Shown here piece by piece: positions 21,475-32,921 of a stretch of 64,000 nucleotides of DNA. The notes beneath the pieces are model-generated. The model ran no database searches. It worked only from the letters and a program-made list of their open reading frames with translations, and was not told the origin of the DNA. The stretch comes from Coleophoma eucalyptorum (taxonomy: Eukaryota > Ascomycota > Leotiomycetes > Helotiales > Dermateaceae), in assembly GCA_026120035.1 (NCBI GenBank), contig JALRME010000013.1:806001-870000 (forward strand). The letters are read 5' to 3'. The position numbers and the translations under genes are program-made. Numbering within the stretch: position 1 is the first letter of the stretch; the number at the start of each line of letters is the position of its first letter.

Positions 21475-24429
21475 CATTGATGCTTACAGGTAGGTGCAGT
21501 GTTCGGCCTAGGGCCGTGTTGCTTGTGCTATTCCATGGATGGCTTGACGCAGGTTTAGAACTTGCTGTGGAGAGAGCTATGAGTTGTGAGCTAGTGTATA
21601 TTTACTCGACAGGGTGTCAAAGTGTACAAACATTGAATTCAGACATCGCTAATGATGTTCCCTTCTCATCACCTAACTTGCGAGTATGTTTTCAACATCT
21701 CCCGCGTCAGCTATCCAGATATAGCCAGAATCTTCTCAATAACCTCATTGAATTACTTCCTAGTTTCATTCTCCTAGCCACCTCTATATTCAATGATATG
21801 TAGGCTCTGTGGATAAAAGTGTACACTTGGTAGTAAAGCTTTGAAAAACGGGAAACAAAGTATGAGAATGTACAACCTCTTCTAGTGTGTCTATCTTTCA
21901 TTCTACGAGAGAAGGGCTCTCCCCCCTTCCCCTTTCCTGTACTTTCATAAGGCAAATGTCGTACCACACCAACAAAAGTGTACACTCTGTGCAATTGCCA
22001 CTAAGTGCCTACCTACATATTAGGATCTGCGCAAGCTACCTTAACCTTCCTCCCCTCCGCTATGATATACCGGGAAGGCAGATTATGTCGGATCGAAGAG
22101 AACTGAGCAAGATGCCATTGCGTGTTCCGTCCTCACTGGCTGAGCTGAAAGATCAGCAAGCAAGGTAAGAGCTGAAACAGCTGTGTGTCAACGAAGAGGT
22201 GATCAAAGAGAATCGAAAACAGCAGAACATGGTTCAGTGCCGAGCAAGTAGTGCCCAAGCACAATATTGTACTTGATACATGTTGTTGGTCGCTTGCGAG
22301 CCGCTGGATATCATAGCTTTGATGGATTTGACGCAACCGCAGGTAAGCAAGGGAGGGATTATAGATTTGGTTTCAGATATTTAGCCATGTATGATGTAAT
22401 AAGACTGCCTCATCTGTCTCATGATATGAAGATGAAGATGAGAAATTGGACCGAAGGAACCTGATAGGTTCTTCTCCGTAACTTACTCCCTCCTCGTAGC
22501 CACCAAGGTAGAATATGAGGAATAGGAATTGGTAAAGTTACCAGACTGCCTGACAAAGAATTTAAGTGAGTACCTACTCGAAACAGTTGTGTATGAAATG
22601 CCCCCAAGAACTCTTAGGGTAGGTTTTATTGGTTTGATACAAATGTACTGTGCATGAGTACGGACTAGAAGCTGCCTTGCAGGTCCAAATGAGTCGGTGA
22701 ACGTTGCAGACTGTAAAGTATCGTTGCACTGAACTGGGAACCCATCCTTGAGGTGTTTTGCGAATGCATGCATTTCCCTCCACACCATGTACTCAAGTGT
22801 AGAGTCGGGGAGGCCGGCTCTGGCAGGATGCGCAATGGATTTGATATGGGCCCTACTAGGGAGTCAGCGAGTTCTGAAATGGCAGTGTTTCCCGTGATTC
22901 AAAGTATATCATCCGCAACAAGCTGAACGAATTTTTTGTTTCAACTTGCTCTCCCTGCCTTAACTTCCTGATCCAGACCACTCCACCAGCCTCCTGCATG
23001 CAATTCTGATCCTGCTGCCCCAATCCAGTATTTGTGATCCGGTATATCATTCTAGAATAAAGAAAGTGTACGGTCGTAACGGTTAAAGAAGCAGGCGTCA
23101 ATAGCGGGTACCTTCCTCCTTCGGTGCAATACCATGTTTCTCATGATAACTCGGGCTGTAAATGATCAACCATTCCCACTACTAAAGATGGATAGGATCC
23201 TGCCGCTCCGAAGGGATCATCAACTGGGCATAAATATTTACCTCTCCACATTAGGATCGCGTTTCAAAACATGCGACTGGCCAATAATAACCGGACAGAA
23301 ACACCTCCAATTATCTTTAGGCTGTGTCGATGAGCAAAGAAAGAGGCGAGGAAGGAGAGTCCTTGCGGACTTTCGAACCTCCACCTTCTCTCCCATCCAC
23401 TTCTGCCAACACTCGCGCCATAGAACTCTCTGTACAGGCTCCCGGAGGAGTCGGCTCTCCTTGCGACAAAGTGACCGAGAAAAGTCTAGAGCAGAGAAAA
23501 ATCCTTTATTCCGATGCTTCCATGACTTACTTTACGGAAGGAATTGACAACGGTGATTCCGGGGTTGCTGGACATGGAGAACCAAGCATCTGACGAGCTG
23601 CTAGCTGTCATCTACGGGATGATTTCAATACAGAGTTCCGAGAAAGGAATCTATACTTTCGGATTGTGCCAAAGAAAGATTCTTACTTTTTTTTGGGGAT
23701 CAGCTGGCTGGCACCGCGGGATGACTTCAGTGGCAGGAAAGCGTGAGACGAAATGATCAGTGCACGCGCGCAGATCTGACTTCCATGAACCGCTCATTTA
23801 ACTCGCTGTCATGCACCACTCTCTAGTCGAGGTATGGTATGACTAGGGTTGAAGGACGGAAAAGCATGCAACATAGACGTGTGTACATGAGCACCTCAAA
23901 AACCGCCTTGCAGTTTCGAAAGGCTCACGGACGAACGAGAAGGGGATGGGAAAGTTGTCAACCATCAACTACGCCTCGTTCGATCTCTGCATGCAGCAAT
24001 CCTTCGAGTGGTCAGAAATATGGACAACGGCGCCAGCCAGTTACAGAGCATGAGCGGGTGCGTTAAGTCTCCACCAGATCGAGGATCGCTGTGCTTTGCG
24101 TGCTCGTGTGCAGTGCAGCCCTGTCCTTGCGAGCAGGTTCGTAAGGAAGTGTACAGGCGGGACGGTTCTCCTGTAATAGGTGGGCAAAACAACCAACGCA
24201 GGTATAGCCACCGAGCAGGCCGTGTCAGTGTCGGGCTGATCCCAAGAAGCCTGAGGAAAAGGCAAGAAGGTCTCCGGGAACAAGGTTGTGGGACCCAGAG
24301 GATGCAGACCCGGGAGGTGTGTTGCAGCAGGCGTGTTGGATGCAGAGCATAGTATATAACACAGCGGCGATAAGGGCCGTCTGGTGTCGGGATGAGATGA
24401 TGGGCAGAGGGGCAGAGGGGCCGGCGGAC

Positions 24430-24488
24430 GGACAGAGGCAGAGGCAGAGGCAGACAAGACAGACAGAGACAGAGACAGACAGACGGAC
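24430..24488 (+). repeat. AGAGGC / ACAG microsatellite
   Basis: Tandem AGAGGC units pass into AGACAGACAG-type units in a purine-rich tract. Simple sequence, no coding meaning. Confidence 0.85.
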
Positions 24489-24784
24489 ATGAACGAAGAA
24501 AAGAACGAGCGAGGGCTACTGGCTGCATAGAGATGGAGATGGGCGAATGATAGGCATTTCTGAAACGGCGGGATGTTGTTACGCGATTAGCGAGCGAGCA
24601 GGCAGAGCCAGCAAGCGAGGGGTTTAACGGGCTAAAGTGCCAAAGTGCCAGACGGATGTTCGCTGGGAAATTGCTCAGGGGGCTAGGAATGGATTCCATA
24701 CTTTCTTCCCCATACTTGGCACTGTATCCGACCCAAGGCGCAGGGCAGAGCAGGGGCAGCGCGGCAGCGCGAGAGTCAGGCAGG

Positions 24785-24823
24785 TCAGATCAGATCAGCT
24801 CAGCTCAGCTCAGCTCAACTCAG
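24785..24823 (+). repeat. pentanucleotide microsatellite (AGATC / AGCTC)
   Basis: AGATC units are followed by about four AGCTC units in tandem. Same pentamer style as the cluster near 48 kb. Confidence 0.85.
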
Positions 24824-26534
24824 CGATCGCTCTGGCGGTGCTGCTCTGCTGTGCTTCAGGACTGAATTACGAAAAGTCCAAACGGTGGTTCGGCCAAGCC
24901 CACGCCACGACCACGGGACGGTTGATGTCCCATTCCTAATGCAAGGCCTTTGATGTGATGTTCAGGGGCGCAGTGCTCACTGGTCTTGCCTTGAAGGCAT
25001 CGTGTGTGCTTGGATTCGTACAGCGTCCATTCACCTCATCGCATCCCCATCCCACTACTTCGTAACGGGCGGCGGCCGGTGGGGGCCGGAAAGGAAGGGA
25101 AGTTTGGGCGGCCGTCAAGGCTTCCGCTTGCGCTTGCGCTCTCGCTCTCCCTCTCCCTTTCACTTTTCCTTGGACTTCGCTACTGCGCTACGTCGCTGTC
25201 ACTTGGTGTGTGGTGGTGCTTCGACACCGCAGCACTGTATTTGCGAACAGGCCCTGCGCATCTGATCCCTCTGAGCATACGCATATTTGACTACTACTAA
25301 GGCCGTGTGCCGCCGTCTTGATGCTCTTCAGAGCTGATCCTTATCTGCAAGCAACCACCGGCCCATGATCCATACCCAACCTAAACTTCGTGTGCATCCT
25401 ACAAGGCTCACTCGACAGCAAGACGAGGCTCCACCTTGCAGTCTGCGCAGCAGCTCAGGAATTCCCATCGCTGTGGTTCTCGGGAGACATTGTTTTTGGA
25501 AATGTTGTGCTTCTCACCCTGTTGTTCAGGCGCGAGAGCTCGGGTTGTTTGACTTCGTTTCTCATTTGCAGAAACATCCGTTCTTCATATCTAGCCCGAC
25601 ATCCCCTTCCCTTCCAATCAATATCCGCTTTTAGTCCAACTCAATTCCTGGCCTCCCAGATCAAGACATATCAACACTTGCCAGGACACCTTTTTGCACA
25701 TCGCAGACTGATCGTCTCTTTACTCTTATCCATCGCAACTCTTCATCTTCCTCCATCCACCAAAATTCTCCTTCCAGAGCTTGGTCTCCACGATTACGTT
25801 GATCGCTATCTTAACGCACAACTTAAGTCGAGCTTTTTTTCCCCGTTGCTCGCTCGCTCGCCAAAGAAAATACGTAGCCGTCAGGGGTAGTCTTGTCCAA
25901 CGAGGTCCACTACGCCAACGTACCTCATCTCAATCTCAATTCTCCCACGCACGTACTCGTACGCACGCCCACCACTCGCTCGACCTCTATATATCTGCGG
26001 GAAGACGGGAGCAGCAGAGCCAGCCATTCCCATAGCTGTTTCGTTTCAATTCCACCCGTACTCGTCATCCACTTACTGGAAAAGCCACACCCTCTTTTTT
26101 CATTCGACTTCGACTTGATATCCAGATTTAGATACTGTGTATCAGACAGAGAGCAACGGCAACCACCTCCAGCCCTACCCTGCTTCCGCTCCATCTACTT
26201 GACGATCTCGACGGGACATAGAATTCTCGGCACTTGCAAATACTTATACTTCACCACATTCCTTCCCAGCTCGTCCCTGGCCAACGACCAGAATCATCGC
26301 TACCAAAACAAATTCCTCTTCTTCCTTTTTTTTCTGATTGTTGTTGTCCGGCCGGCCCGCAAATCTGGTCCTTGAGACTTTCTAAAACTATATCGCGAAA
26401 TCTTGCCCTTTGTTCGTCCGAGGTGTTGTTTGTTTTGTTGTCTGACAGCTGCCTCGCATCGCATCGCATCGTTTCGACGCTTTGCCCAAAAAACAATTAT
26501 CTATCTTTCTATTTCGATACCCATTCTTATACGG

Positions 26535-26602
26535 GTACGTTCTAAATCTTCTAACAACAACACCTCAAATTATTCCAACCAACTAACATGTATTTCCTAC
26601 AG
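26535..26602 (+). other. probable 5' UTR intron of the 26680 gene
   Basis: The GTACGT donor at 26535, CTAAC branch near 26582 and CTACAG acceptor ending at 26602 form a textbook 68 bp intron, 77 bp before the ATG. Its presence supports a real transcript here. Confidence 0.6.
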
Positions 26603-26679
26603 CTCCCTCAGGACCAACCTCCTTTTCAATTCGTCTCGGCTTCCTCGGTCACTCAAAACTTTAAGAGACGGCCAGAGAA

Positions 26680-27033
26680 ATGGATTTCAAGCGACCAAAT
26701 GTCACCATCTCACGCACATCATCCATATACAGCAACACATCAACCTCAACCAACACAACATCCAAATCAGCCTCCAGCAACGCCGCGCCTAAAGCCTCAG
26801 ACTTCCGGAGACCAAATCTCGTGTCCCGCTCAGCGTCAATCCTCAGCACCACATCGTCAACATTGTCCTTCGCCTCTACAACTTCCTCAACCAAGAAGAA
26901 CCGTCCAAACCTTATTAAGAGATCCAGTGAGAAGGTTGTGAGAATCTCGGATCTCTATGCTGATAAGATGCGGTACAGTGGCGAGAGATTGTTGGATTGG
27001 TGCTGTGTGGGCATTGAGAGGCTTGTTGTCTAG
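26680..27033 (+). CDS. small Ser/Thr/Asn-rich hypothetical protein
   Basis: Single ORF of 117 aa beginning MDFKRPNVTISRTSSIYS. The first two thirds are low-complexity Ser/Thr/Asn/Ala. Three related motifs are spread through it: FKRPNVTIS, FRRPNLVSRS and KNRPNLIKRS, an imperfect repeat of the form RPN(L/V)xxRS that suggests a short linear motif such as a phosphosite or docking motif. The C-terminal third is more structured (VVRISDLYADKMRYSGERLL). No signal peptide or domain is recognised. Coding status is supported by the leader intron at 26535-26602 and by the repeated motif; function is unknown. The TAG stop is followed immediately by an in-frame ATG opening a further 170 codons, which I treat as 3' UTR. 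Confidence 0.6.
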   Translation: MDFKRPNVTISRTSSIYSNTSTSTNTTSKSASSNAAPKASDFRRPNLVSRSASILSTTSSTLSFASTTSSTKKNRPNLIKRSSEKVVRISDLYADKMRYSGERLLDWCCVGIERLVV

Positions 27034-29064
27034 ATGACCTTCATTGATCATCTGACTATCCGCAAGCTGACTACTCTTTCAATGGCCGGCTTTGGAACTT
27101 CTATGTATATATTTTCTCTCTTCCCCCTTGGGATGGGATGTGTGTTGCTTATGTGTGTGTTGAGAGGGATTACTGGACTCTTCTACTTCTTTTCTTTCCT
27201 TCGTTTGATACCTCTTTCTTTCGACCTTGAAGGTCTTTCTTATTCTTCACGACCAAAACTTTTTTTTAGTGGCGTTTTTTATTCTGCTTCCGGTTGGGTG
27301 CTTAGACGGGGTCGTTGGGTACGCAATGCGCGAGGGGAATTTTGGATATTCGGGGATGGAGCAAATGTCTCTCCCTTAAAATACATATACGATGGTTTAA
27401 CGTCTGGGATACGAGAGACCTGGGCGGTATTACCACACACACCACTTATTACACTCGCTCAAATACAAACAAACATTCTTATCTCTCTACATGTTAGGTT
27501 CTTTGCCAGAGCCTTCACACTGTACATTCATTGCGAATTTGATTGAAAGACTAGTCTGTTAGACTTGATACATGACTAAGGTAACAATAGCGGCAGCAGT
27601 CAGGCAACAAGTACCTTATTCAGACAGAATGAGTGACACGCTCCGGCAGTGACAAAACATAAAACTGGCACAGATATCGATACAGAGTTTCGCACTTCCA
27701 CCCACAATATCAACTACTCAGATAGAGCTAGCACCCAGCACAAGAAGAGGCATGGTTTCTGGTGGTGAGCAATCACTTGTCTCCAACCCAGCACAGGGGT
27801 CTCTCAACAACCGACCCATCTTAAAGTTATCTGATGTCCCAGTTGCTCCGAGCCGCCCAGCAGTCATGGCCTGAGTACCAAGAAGTGGATTGCGCGTTCT
27901 ATGCAAACCCGACGCGGCCAGACCACAAGTATCCGTCCTCTTTGACTTGACGGAAAGGCGGATCTTACGATCTCGATCTCATTCTCGTCTCAGACCCTCA
28001 ACGCGAGGAATGAGTGAGATGTACCGCTCGTTTCAAGAGGCGGTACGGTATACGTACCAGTATGAGCGATCACCTTTTTTTTTTGTGGTCTTTCGCCCCT
28101 TTCGACCTTGAACAAACGCGCAGATGTAAATCAATCAGGAAGCATGAAGGGAGAATCTCCTTGGCGGTAGATGACTCGACGAAAACCCTAAATCCCCATA
28201 TATCTCACGATACTTGATCTTGTGATTATTTATTCAAGAACAAAAAACAAGAGTTTGTAATTGTGATTGTAAGCAAGGCATGTGAAATGAGATTGAGGCG
28301 GTGGTCTAGCCTCTCAACTCTCCCACCATATCCGACCTGATGATACACCGATGGAAGGCATTGTAAATTTGAAATATTAAAAAAAAAACTGTAAATGAAC
28401 TTATCTCGGATCATACAGTATCTGCTGACCGAACCTTTGGAAAGGAGATTCAATTCATTTCTCAAGGAAAAGAATTCGCCAAAAACTTTCAACGCTATGG
28501 GATTTTTAAGGAAATTGGGGGAACTTGAATAGACTCTACTATTCTAAAACTCCTCCCTCCTCCCCGCACGCATCTGCAGAAAAGCCTAAAGCTTGAATGT
28601 GCAGCAGGTTAGTAGATACATGCCGAGGGGGCATGCAGTCCTAGATATGAGTGCCGGAAGGGATGGCTGCAGGTCCTCCAATTTCCGCCACCCTTTTGGC
28701 ATGAGTTTTATAGTGGCATTTGACCTGAAACTATGAGGTTGCCGTGATTAAGGATAGAGATATGGGGGAAGATATTGCGATCTTGACATGGATCTGGGGA
28801 CACGTGTTCTAGATGCTTCTAGGACCCTTTTGCCTACTTGGCATGCAACTTCCTCAACCGCGAGCATGGAGGAAGACGGTATTTGTCATGGATGGTGTTG
28901 TGACAACGCGTGCGGTCAAGACTTCTCGATCACACATGCTTGAAAGATGTACAAAGTTCTCTTGTTCGGATATCACTGTACTCGATACATGAATATACAT
29001 ACATTTTGTCATATTCGTACAACCATCTCCTTGCCCACAACTGCGCGATACCAACTCCACTGGC
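27034..29064. other. intergenic, T-rich 3' region and unassigned sequence
   Basis: The first 500 bp form an open frame in phase with the upstream gene but are T-rich with hydrophobic, untypical codons, resembling a 3' UTR. The rest up to the mS23 stop contains a TTTT run near 28076, an A-run near 28381 and no recognisable gene. Confidence 0.4.
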
Positions 29065-29853
29065 TCACAACAGTGATGGATCTTCTGCCGCCTCGTCCGA
29101 CAAGTCCGCATTAAGGTCTGCTGATGGTACATCCTCCTTCTCTGTATCGACACCAGTATATGCTGCACTTCTCTGTCGTTCAATAGTTTCAACCTCATTC
29201 GTTGCCCAGGCCTTCCATTGCTCATAGACCTTGTCCTCAATCTCCATTCCAACTTCCAACGCTGTCTTGCCAAAGTAAGCGCCTGTCGATAATGCCTCTT
29301 CCCTAGCAACCCTTCGTTCCACCTCTTCTGCATGGCGGAGCGCGTAGAATTCTTTGCGTGCTGTATCGTATGCTTGAGCATCTGTGATGTTTGGAACATT
29401 GTGAAGGAGCCAGAGCTGTCTCTGTACAACACTAAACCAGTTGTTAACGATGTGGATTTCGTTTTCGACTTTGCATGCTTACCTCTCTCCGCTCAATGGC
29501 CTTCCTGGTTGTTCTATTCTGCTCCAATCGCATCTTTGGCCGTCTTTTCCGTCCTGCTCGAGTACAATCCGCGGCCTTGCAAGCTCCCATGGGTGGTCTC
29601 TGTAGAATACTTTCCGTAGCATATCCTCCTCGTACACAATACTTTGTGGCATGAACATCTTGCTTGGTTTCCGTATCCGCTTGTTAAATTTTCTCTCTCT
29701 GTGCTGGACTGGCTGTGTACGTGTGAGAATCTCGGACGGAGGCACTGCTCCAATTGTATTGTACCATGGTGGTGGATGGCTCAATACTTTGTGCTCCAGC
29801 AGCGATGATGCTGCTTGATACACTCGTGATGGTGCAAGTCTCGGGAGACCCAT
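29065..29853 (-). CDS. RSM25: mitochondrial small-subunit ribosomal protein mS23 (RSM25)
   Basis: Exons 29853-29483 and 29431-29065 encode 245 aa. The start [20 protein letters not shown] matches the family N-terminus. The core includes [38 protein letters not shown] and [18 protein letters not shown], a block I associate with fungal mS23/Rsm25. Exon 2 continues with [20 protein letters not shown], a helical region and an acidic C-terminal tail ([11 protein letters not shown]). The protein is a structural component of the 37S mitoribosome (family knowledge). The 51 bp intron has a GTAAGC donor, GTTAAC branch and TTTAG acceptor. It is transcribed divergently from the PPR gene through a 329 bp spacer. 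Confidence 0.92.
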
Positions 29854-30182
29854 CTTAATGAAATGGAATTAAGAGCCTGAAAAAAAGAGTAAGTCTATTG
29901 TAAGGGTGGTCAGGGCTGGAATACCTACGTGAATGCGCGCGTGAGTTCGAGGTCGTATGGACTGTTCCGCTTCAACTTTTGAGATCTCGGAGAAACGGTT
30001 TTGCCGAGAGCTCCAATTCTTTGTCTTGGCGCCGTACCTGGTAATAATTCTTGAGGTCCCGGAGCTGCAGCTGTACCTATTTACTCTGTCCCCGTACTCC
30101 AACACTTCTTGATCTTGCGCCCATTGGAACCCTGATGACTTTTCTGAGACGATAGCAGACGTATCAATATGCCTGGCGGCTC
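29854..30182. other. divergent promoter mS23 / PPR gene
   Basis: A 329 bp spacer between two divergent genes for mitochondrial proteins, so a shared bidirectional promoter is plausible. No specific motif is claimed. Confidence 0.4.
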
Positions 30183-32006
30183 ATGTCCCTCTTTTGCACC
30201 ACTACCTCTACGAGCGGCGCACTCGTGTCGAAGATAACACCCGCCGCTCTTTCATTCTTATACCCAATTGATGTTAAAAGAGGAACATACCGCCAGCCTC
30301 AACACAGGAGAGTTTCAGCCATATCCCATCCATCCGTTGCTTCAAAAGACCGGGTCGAAGAATGGTTCATAGACTCACTAGTGCGTGCTGGCCACTGCCA
30401 ACATCACAGTCCACCACACCAGCAACAGCAACCCCTCACTCTTTGCAGACCAAAGAGCATTTCAGTACGACAGCAAGCATGCAGACCCGTTCCCGGGCGA
30501 AGATTTACACACATGAAAGCCTCAGCGAACCATGGAGCACAACACAATGCAACGAAAGAAGAGCTTATGGCTATGGTGGATCAATACGATGGATTGTCTA
30601 TGACAGACCAGCTTCCGATTCTCGAACTTCCTAACTTACATCAGCCATCGGATGGACCTCATCTGACAGTCTCGGACAAACTTGAAGAGGATTGGCCTCC
30701 GTCTGGACACGCATGGCCAGCGAGACCGGAAACAAAAGCCACGATCAGGGAGCTGGAGCTTGCCCTAAAAAATCCCGAGACAGATCCAGAGCACATCTAT
30801 GCGCTTTACAAGAATCTGCCTGCTCCGCGTGTTCCGTATCTGGAATCAAAAACCCGGCACCTGTTACTTCGCCATCTAGCAATCGTGGAAAAAAAAGATG
30901 AGCACTCGATGTTAAGATATTTTTCTGTGATTGACGACATGAAATCTACTGCCATACCTCTCACAGTGCGCGAGTGGACAAGTGCTATGTCCTTTGCAGC
31001 TCGATATGTCACCCGTTCGACACAGACAGAGGTCGAGGCGGCTCTTCATATTTGGAGAGAGATGGAACATGTAGCCGGGGTCAAGGCGAACCATGCAACT
31101 TTCAATGTCCTCTTCGATGTTGCCTGTAAAGCTGGAAAGTTCAATCTTGCAGAAATGATCTACAAAGAGATGGGAACGCGCGGATTGGAGTATAATCGAT
31201 ACCACCACGTGAGCTTGATAACCTTTCATGGTCTGAAAGGTGATGGCCTTGCGCTTCGTGAGGCTTACAAAAACCTCATTGAAGCGAACGAGATCGTGGA
31301 TACCACTGTCATTAATTCCGTGATTGCCGGCCTTCTTAAGTGCAATGAAGACCAGGCGGCTACAGCTGTTTACGAGCGAATGAAGAGTATGCATATTGCA
31401 AGAGGTGGAGCAAAGTCCCCTCCGCCAAGCTTCAAGAGCAAGAGAAAGATCACTGCGACTCTTTTGAACATGGGTGAGATGGTTAAGAAAAACCCCAGCC
31501 TCAGAGTGCAAGTAGAACAGGGTGTAAGAATAGCGCCTGATGTTCAAACTTATAGAATCTTGGTCAATCATTTTAGCGTCAACACGGGAGATCTTCATAA
31601 GACTACTCAGTTCCTGGACGAAATGAGGTGGTTTGATTTACCTCTTCACGGCGCTATGTTTCTTGCGCTACTTAAAGGCTTTGCAACTCATGGTGGGGTC
31701 CGATACTCACACTGGACAGAGAGGAGATTAGAAAGTGTCTGGGCAGCTTTCCTCCAGGCTACAGAACATGGTGGCAAGGAACAGAATGAGGATCTGTATA
31801 TTTCAAGGTGGATGGCAATATGGGCGGTCAGGGCTTTTGCGAAGTGCTCGGGAAAGTCTAAGATGATCAAAGTATGGGACGACCTGAGAGAGAGATGGAA
31901 CCCGGAACAGGCCGATTTAGACTTCGTTTTCAACCTAATGCGACCTCTACTTGAGGGTGAGGATATGGCTCTGAAACAGGATGACTGGCTTGAGGGTTTT
32001 AGATGA
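30183..32006 (+). CDS. mitochondrial pentatricopeptide-repeat (PPR) protein
   Basis: Single-exon gene, 607 aa. The first about 110 residues are basic, Ser/Thr/Gln-rich and lack structure, as expected of a mitochondrial targeting region (first ATG in frame at 30183). Helical repeats follow. PPR-like units are clearest near residues 302-380 (NHATFNVLFDVACKAGKFNL, AEMIYKEMGTRGL, then INSVIAGLLKCNEDQAATAV, YERMKSM) and 452-500 (DVQTYRILVNHFSVNTGDL, TTQFLDEMRWFDLPL, FLALLKGFATHGG). Such proteins bind specific mitochondrial RNAs for processing, stability or translation. The target cannot be read from sequence. I do not assign it to a named yeast or Neurospora factor. It sits among mS23 and COX8, both mitochondrial. 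Confidence 0.85.
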   Translation: MSLFCTTTSTSGALVSKITPAALSFLYPIDVKRGTYRQPQHRRVSAISHPSVASKDRVEEWFIDSLVRAGHCQHHSPPHQQQQPLTLCRPKSISVRQQACRPVPGRRFTHMKASANHGAQHNATKEELMAMVDQYDGLSMTDQLPILELPNLHQPSDGPHLTVSDKLEEDWPPSGHAWPARPETKATIRELELALKNPETDPEHIYALYKNLPAPRVPYLESKTRHLLLRHLAIVEKKDEHSMLRYFSVIDDMKSTAIPLTVREWTSAMSFAARYVTRSTQTEVEAALHIWREMEHVAGVKANHATFNVLFDVACKAGKFNLAEMIYKEMGTRGLEYNRYHHVSLITFHGLKGDGLALREAYKNLIEANEIVDTTVINSVIAGLLKCNEDQAATAVYERMKSMHIARGGAKSPPPSFKSKRKITATLLNMGEMVKKNPSLRVQVEQGVRIAPDVQTYRILVNHFSVNTGDLHKTTQFLDEMRWFDLPLHGAMFLALLKGFATHGGVRYSHWTERRLESVWAAFLQATEHGGKEQNEDLYISRWMAIWAVRAFAKCSGKSKMIKVWDDLRERWNPEQADLDFVFNLMRPLLEGEDMALKQDDWLEGFR

Positions 32007-32291
32007 AAACTTCTTGTAATACAAGGAAGCTCGTAGCCTAATAGTCAAGATTATGTATGGACCGGCTTTCCGGACCAAATAATCATGTCATCATAAAGAT
32101 CTAGTGAACTTTTGACAACTTCAGCACAAAAATGTGTGTTCTTCTCGCTGCATAGATAGATTGGAAAGGCCACAGATGAATATATTCTACCCTTGAGTCC
32201 TGCTGATGTACAAGCTCCTCTAACCTTTGTCTCCCATCATACGATTCCACAATCATTGATCGACCAAGCTCCAGAGTTTCTGTTACCCCCT

Positions 32292-32592
32292 TTAACCTTG
32301 GTTCTTGTGTGTTTGCCAGTAAGCAACTGCGAATGGTGCAGCTGAAAATAGTGTTAGTGGTGTTCTGTTGCCCACGACGCTGTCTCAGATTGGGGAGCAT
32401 ACCGAATCCGACACCCATGAAAGTCCAGTATCTGAAAGCAAAGAACTTGGTCATTGGGTTGAATGGAAGGTTGTTTCGTGGTCCCTCGGGGTAATGGTAT
32501 GGGGATCCCATCTGGGCGCGGGTGGAGTGGAAGCCACGGCGGGCGACCATGGTGGTCGTGGAAGAAGCGCGGACTGCGGCTCGGGATAGCAT
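32292..32592 (-). CDS. COX8: cytochrome c oxidase subunit VIII (yeast Cox8; mammalian VIIc type)
   Basis: Exons 32592-32403 and 32341-32292 encode 79 aa, the size of yeast Cox8. The N-terminal presequence is MLSRAAVRASSTTTMVARRG with a processing-site-like RGFHSTRAQ. The mature part contains the family block SPYHYPEGPRNNLPFNP, then FFAFRYWTFMGVGFG and, after splicing, APFAVAYWQTHKNQG, giving one transmembrane helix. The 61 bp coding intron has a GTATGC donor and TTTCAG acceptor; without splicing the protein would lose its conserved end. A further intron ends immediately before the ATG. It is a nuclear-encoded structural subunit of complex IV in the inner membrane. The gene is divergent from MTR4 with about 330 bp between the two ATGs. 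Confidence 0.94.
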
Positions 32593-32702
32593 CTGTAGAA
32601 CTCTCAATTAGCTCGGTCTCGTAGCGTCTAGCTTGCAGAGCTTCAGGAGAGTTCAATTGACTCTGTTGTGCCCTGCGGGAGTGCGAGCATACCTTGGATA
32701 TC
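32593..32702 (-). other. 5' UTR intron of COX8 abutting the start codon
   Basis: The minus strand reads CCAAG then GTATGC (donor at 32702) and ends CTACAG at 32593, directly followed by ATG. The 110 bp intron has no alternative in-frame ATG upstream, so it is placed in the leader. Confidence 0.65.
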
Positions 32703-32921
32703 TAATCTGTGTACTTTGAGTGGTTTAGAGGTGATTCCGGATGTCGTTCGATTTTGGAAGAGTTCGGTTCATGCCAAGCAATTTTCGGGTTCGCTAGAAC
32801 AATTTACCGACAGATCCTTGCTATCAGAGAAATGATTTTTGATCGCAGCTTCTATTTACTTTTTTGAGCGTCGCAATACACCTGGGCGAACGAACCAAAA
32901 TCGCATTCGGTTTCGATCAGA
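32703..32921. promoter_or_regulatory. compact bidirectional promoter COX8 / MTR4
   Basis: Only about 220 bp separate the COX8 leader exon boundary from the MTR4 ATG, so both promoters must lie here and probably overlap. No TATA box is evident. Confidence 0.4.

Larger units (their letters stand above)
21475..26679. other. 5.2 kb gene-poor region, promoter/leader of the 26680 gene
   Basis: No frame resembles a protein. The left part is mixed composition. Between 24430 and 24823 there are short tandem repeats. From about 25100 to 26680 the plus strand is strongly pyrimidine-rich (CT/AC-rich), as in long fungal promoters and leaders, with a good intron signature at 26535-26602 just before the next ORF. 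This suggests a long regulated 5' region or an unrecognised non-coding RNA. Confidence 0.4.

Noticed and set aside
27034..27546. 170-codon frame as an independent gene
   Set aside because: T-rich with 3' UTR-like composition, no recognised domain; kept only as a finding about possible readthrough.
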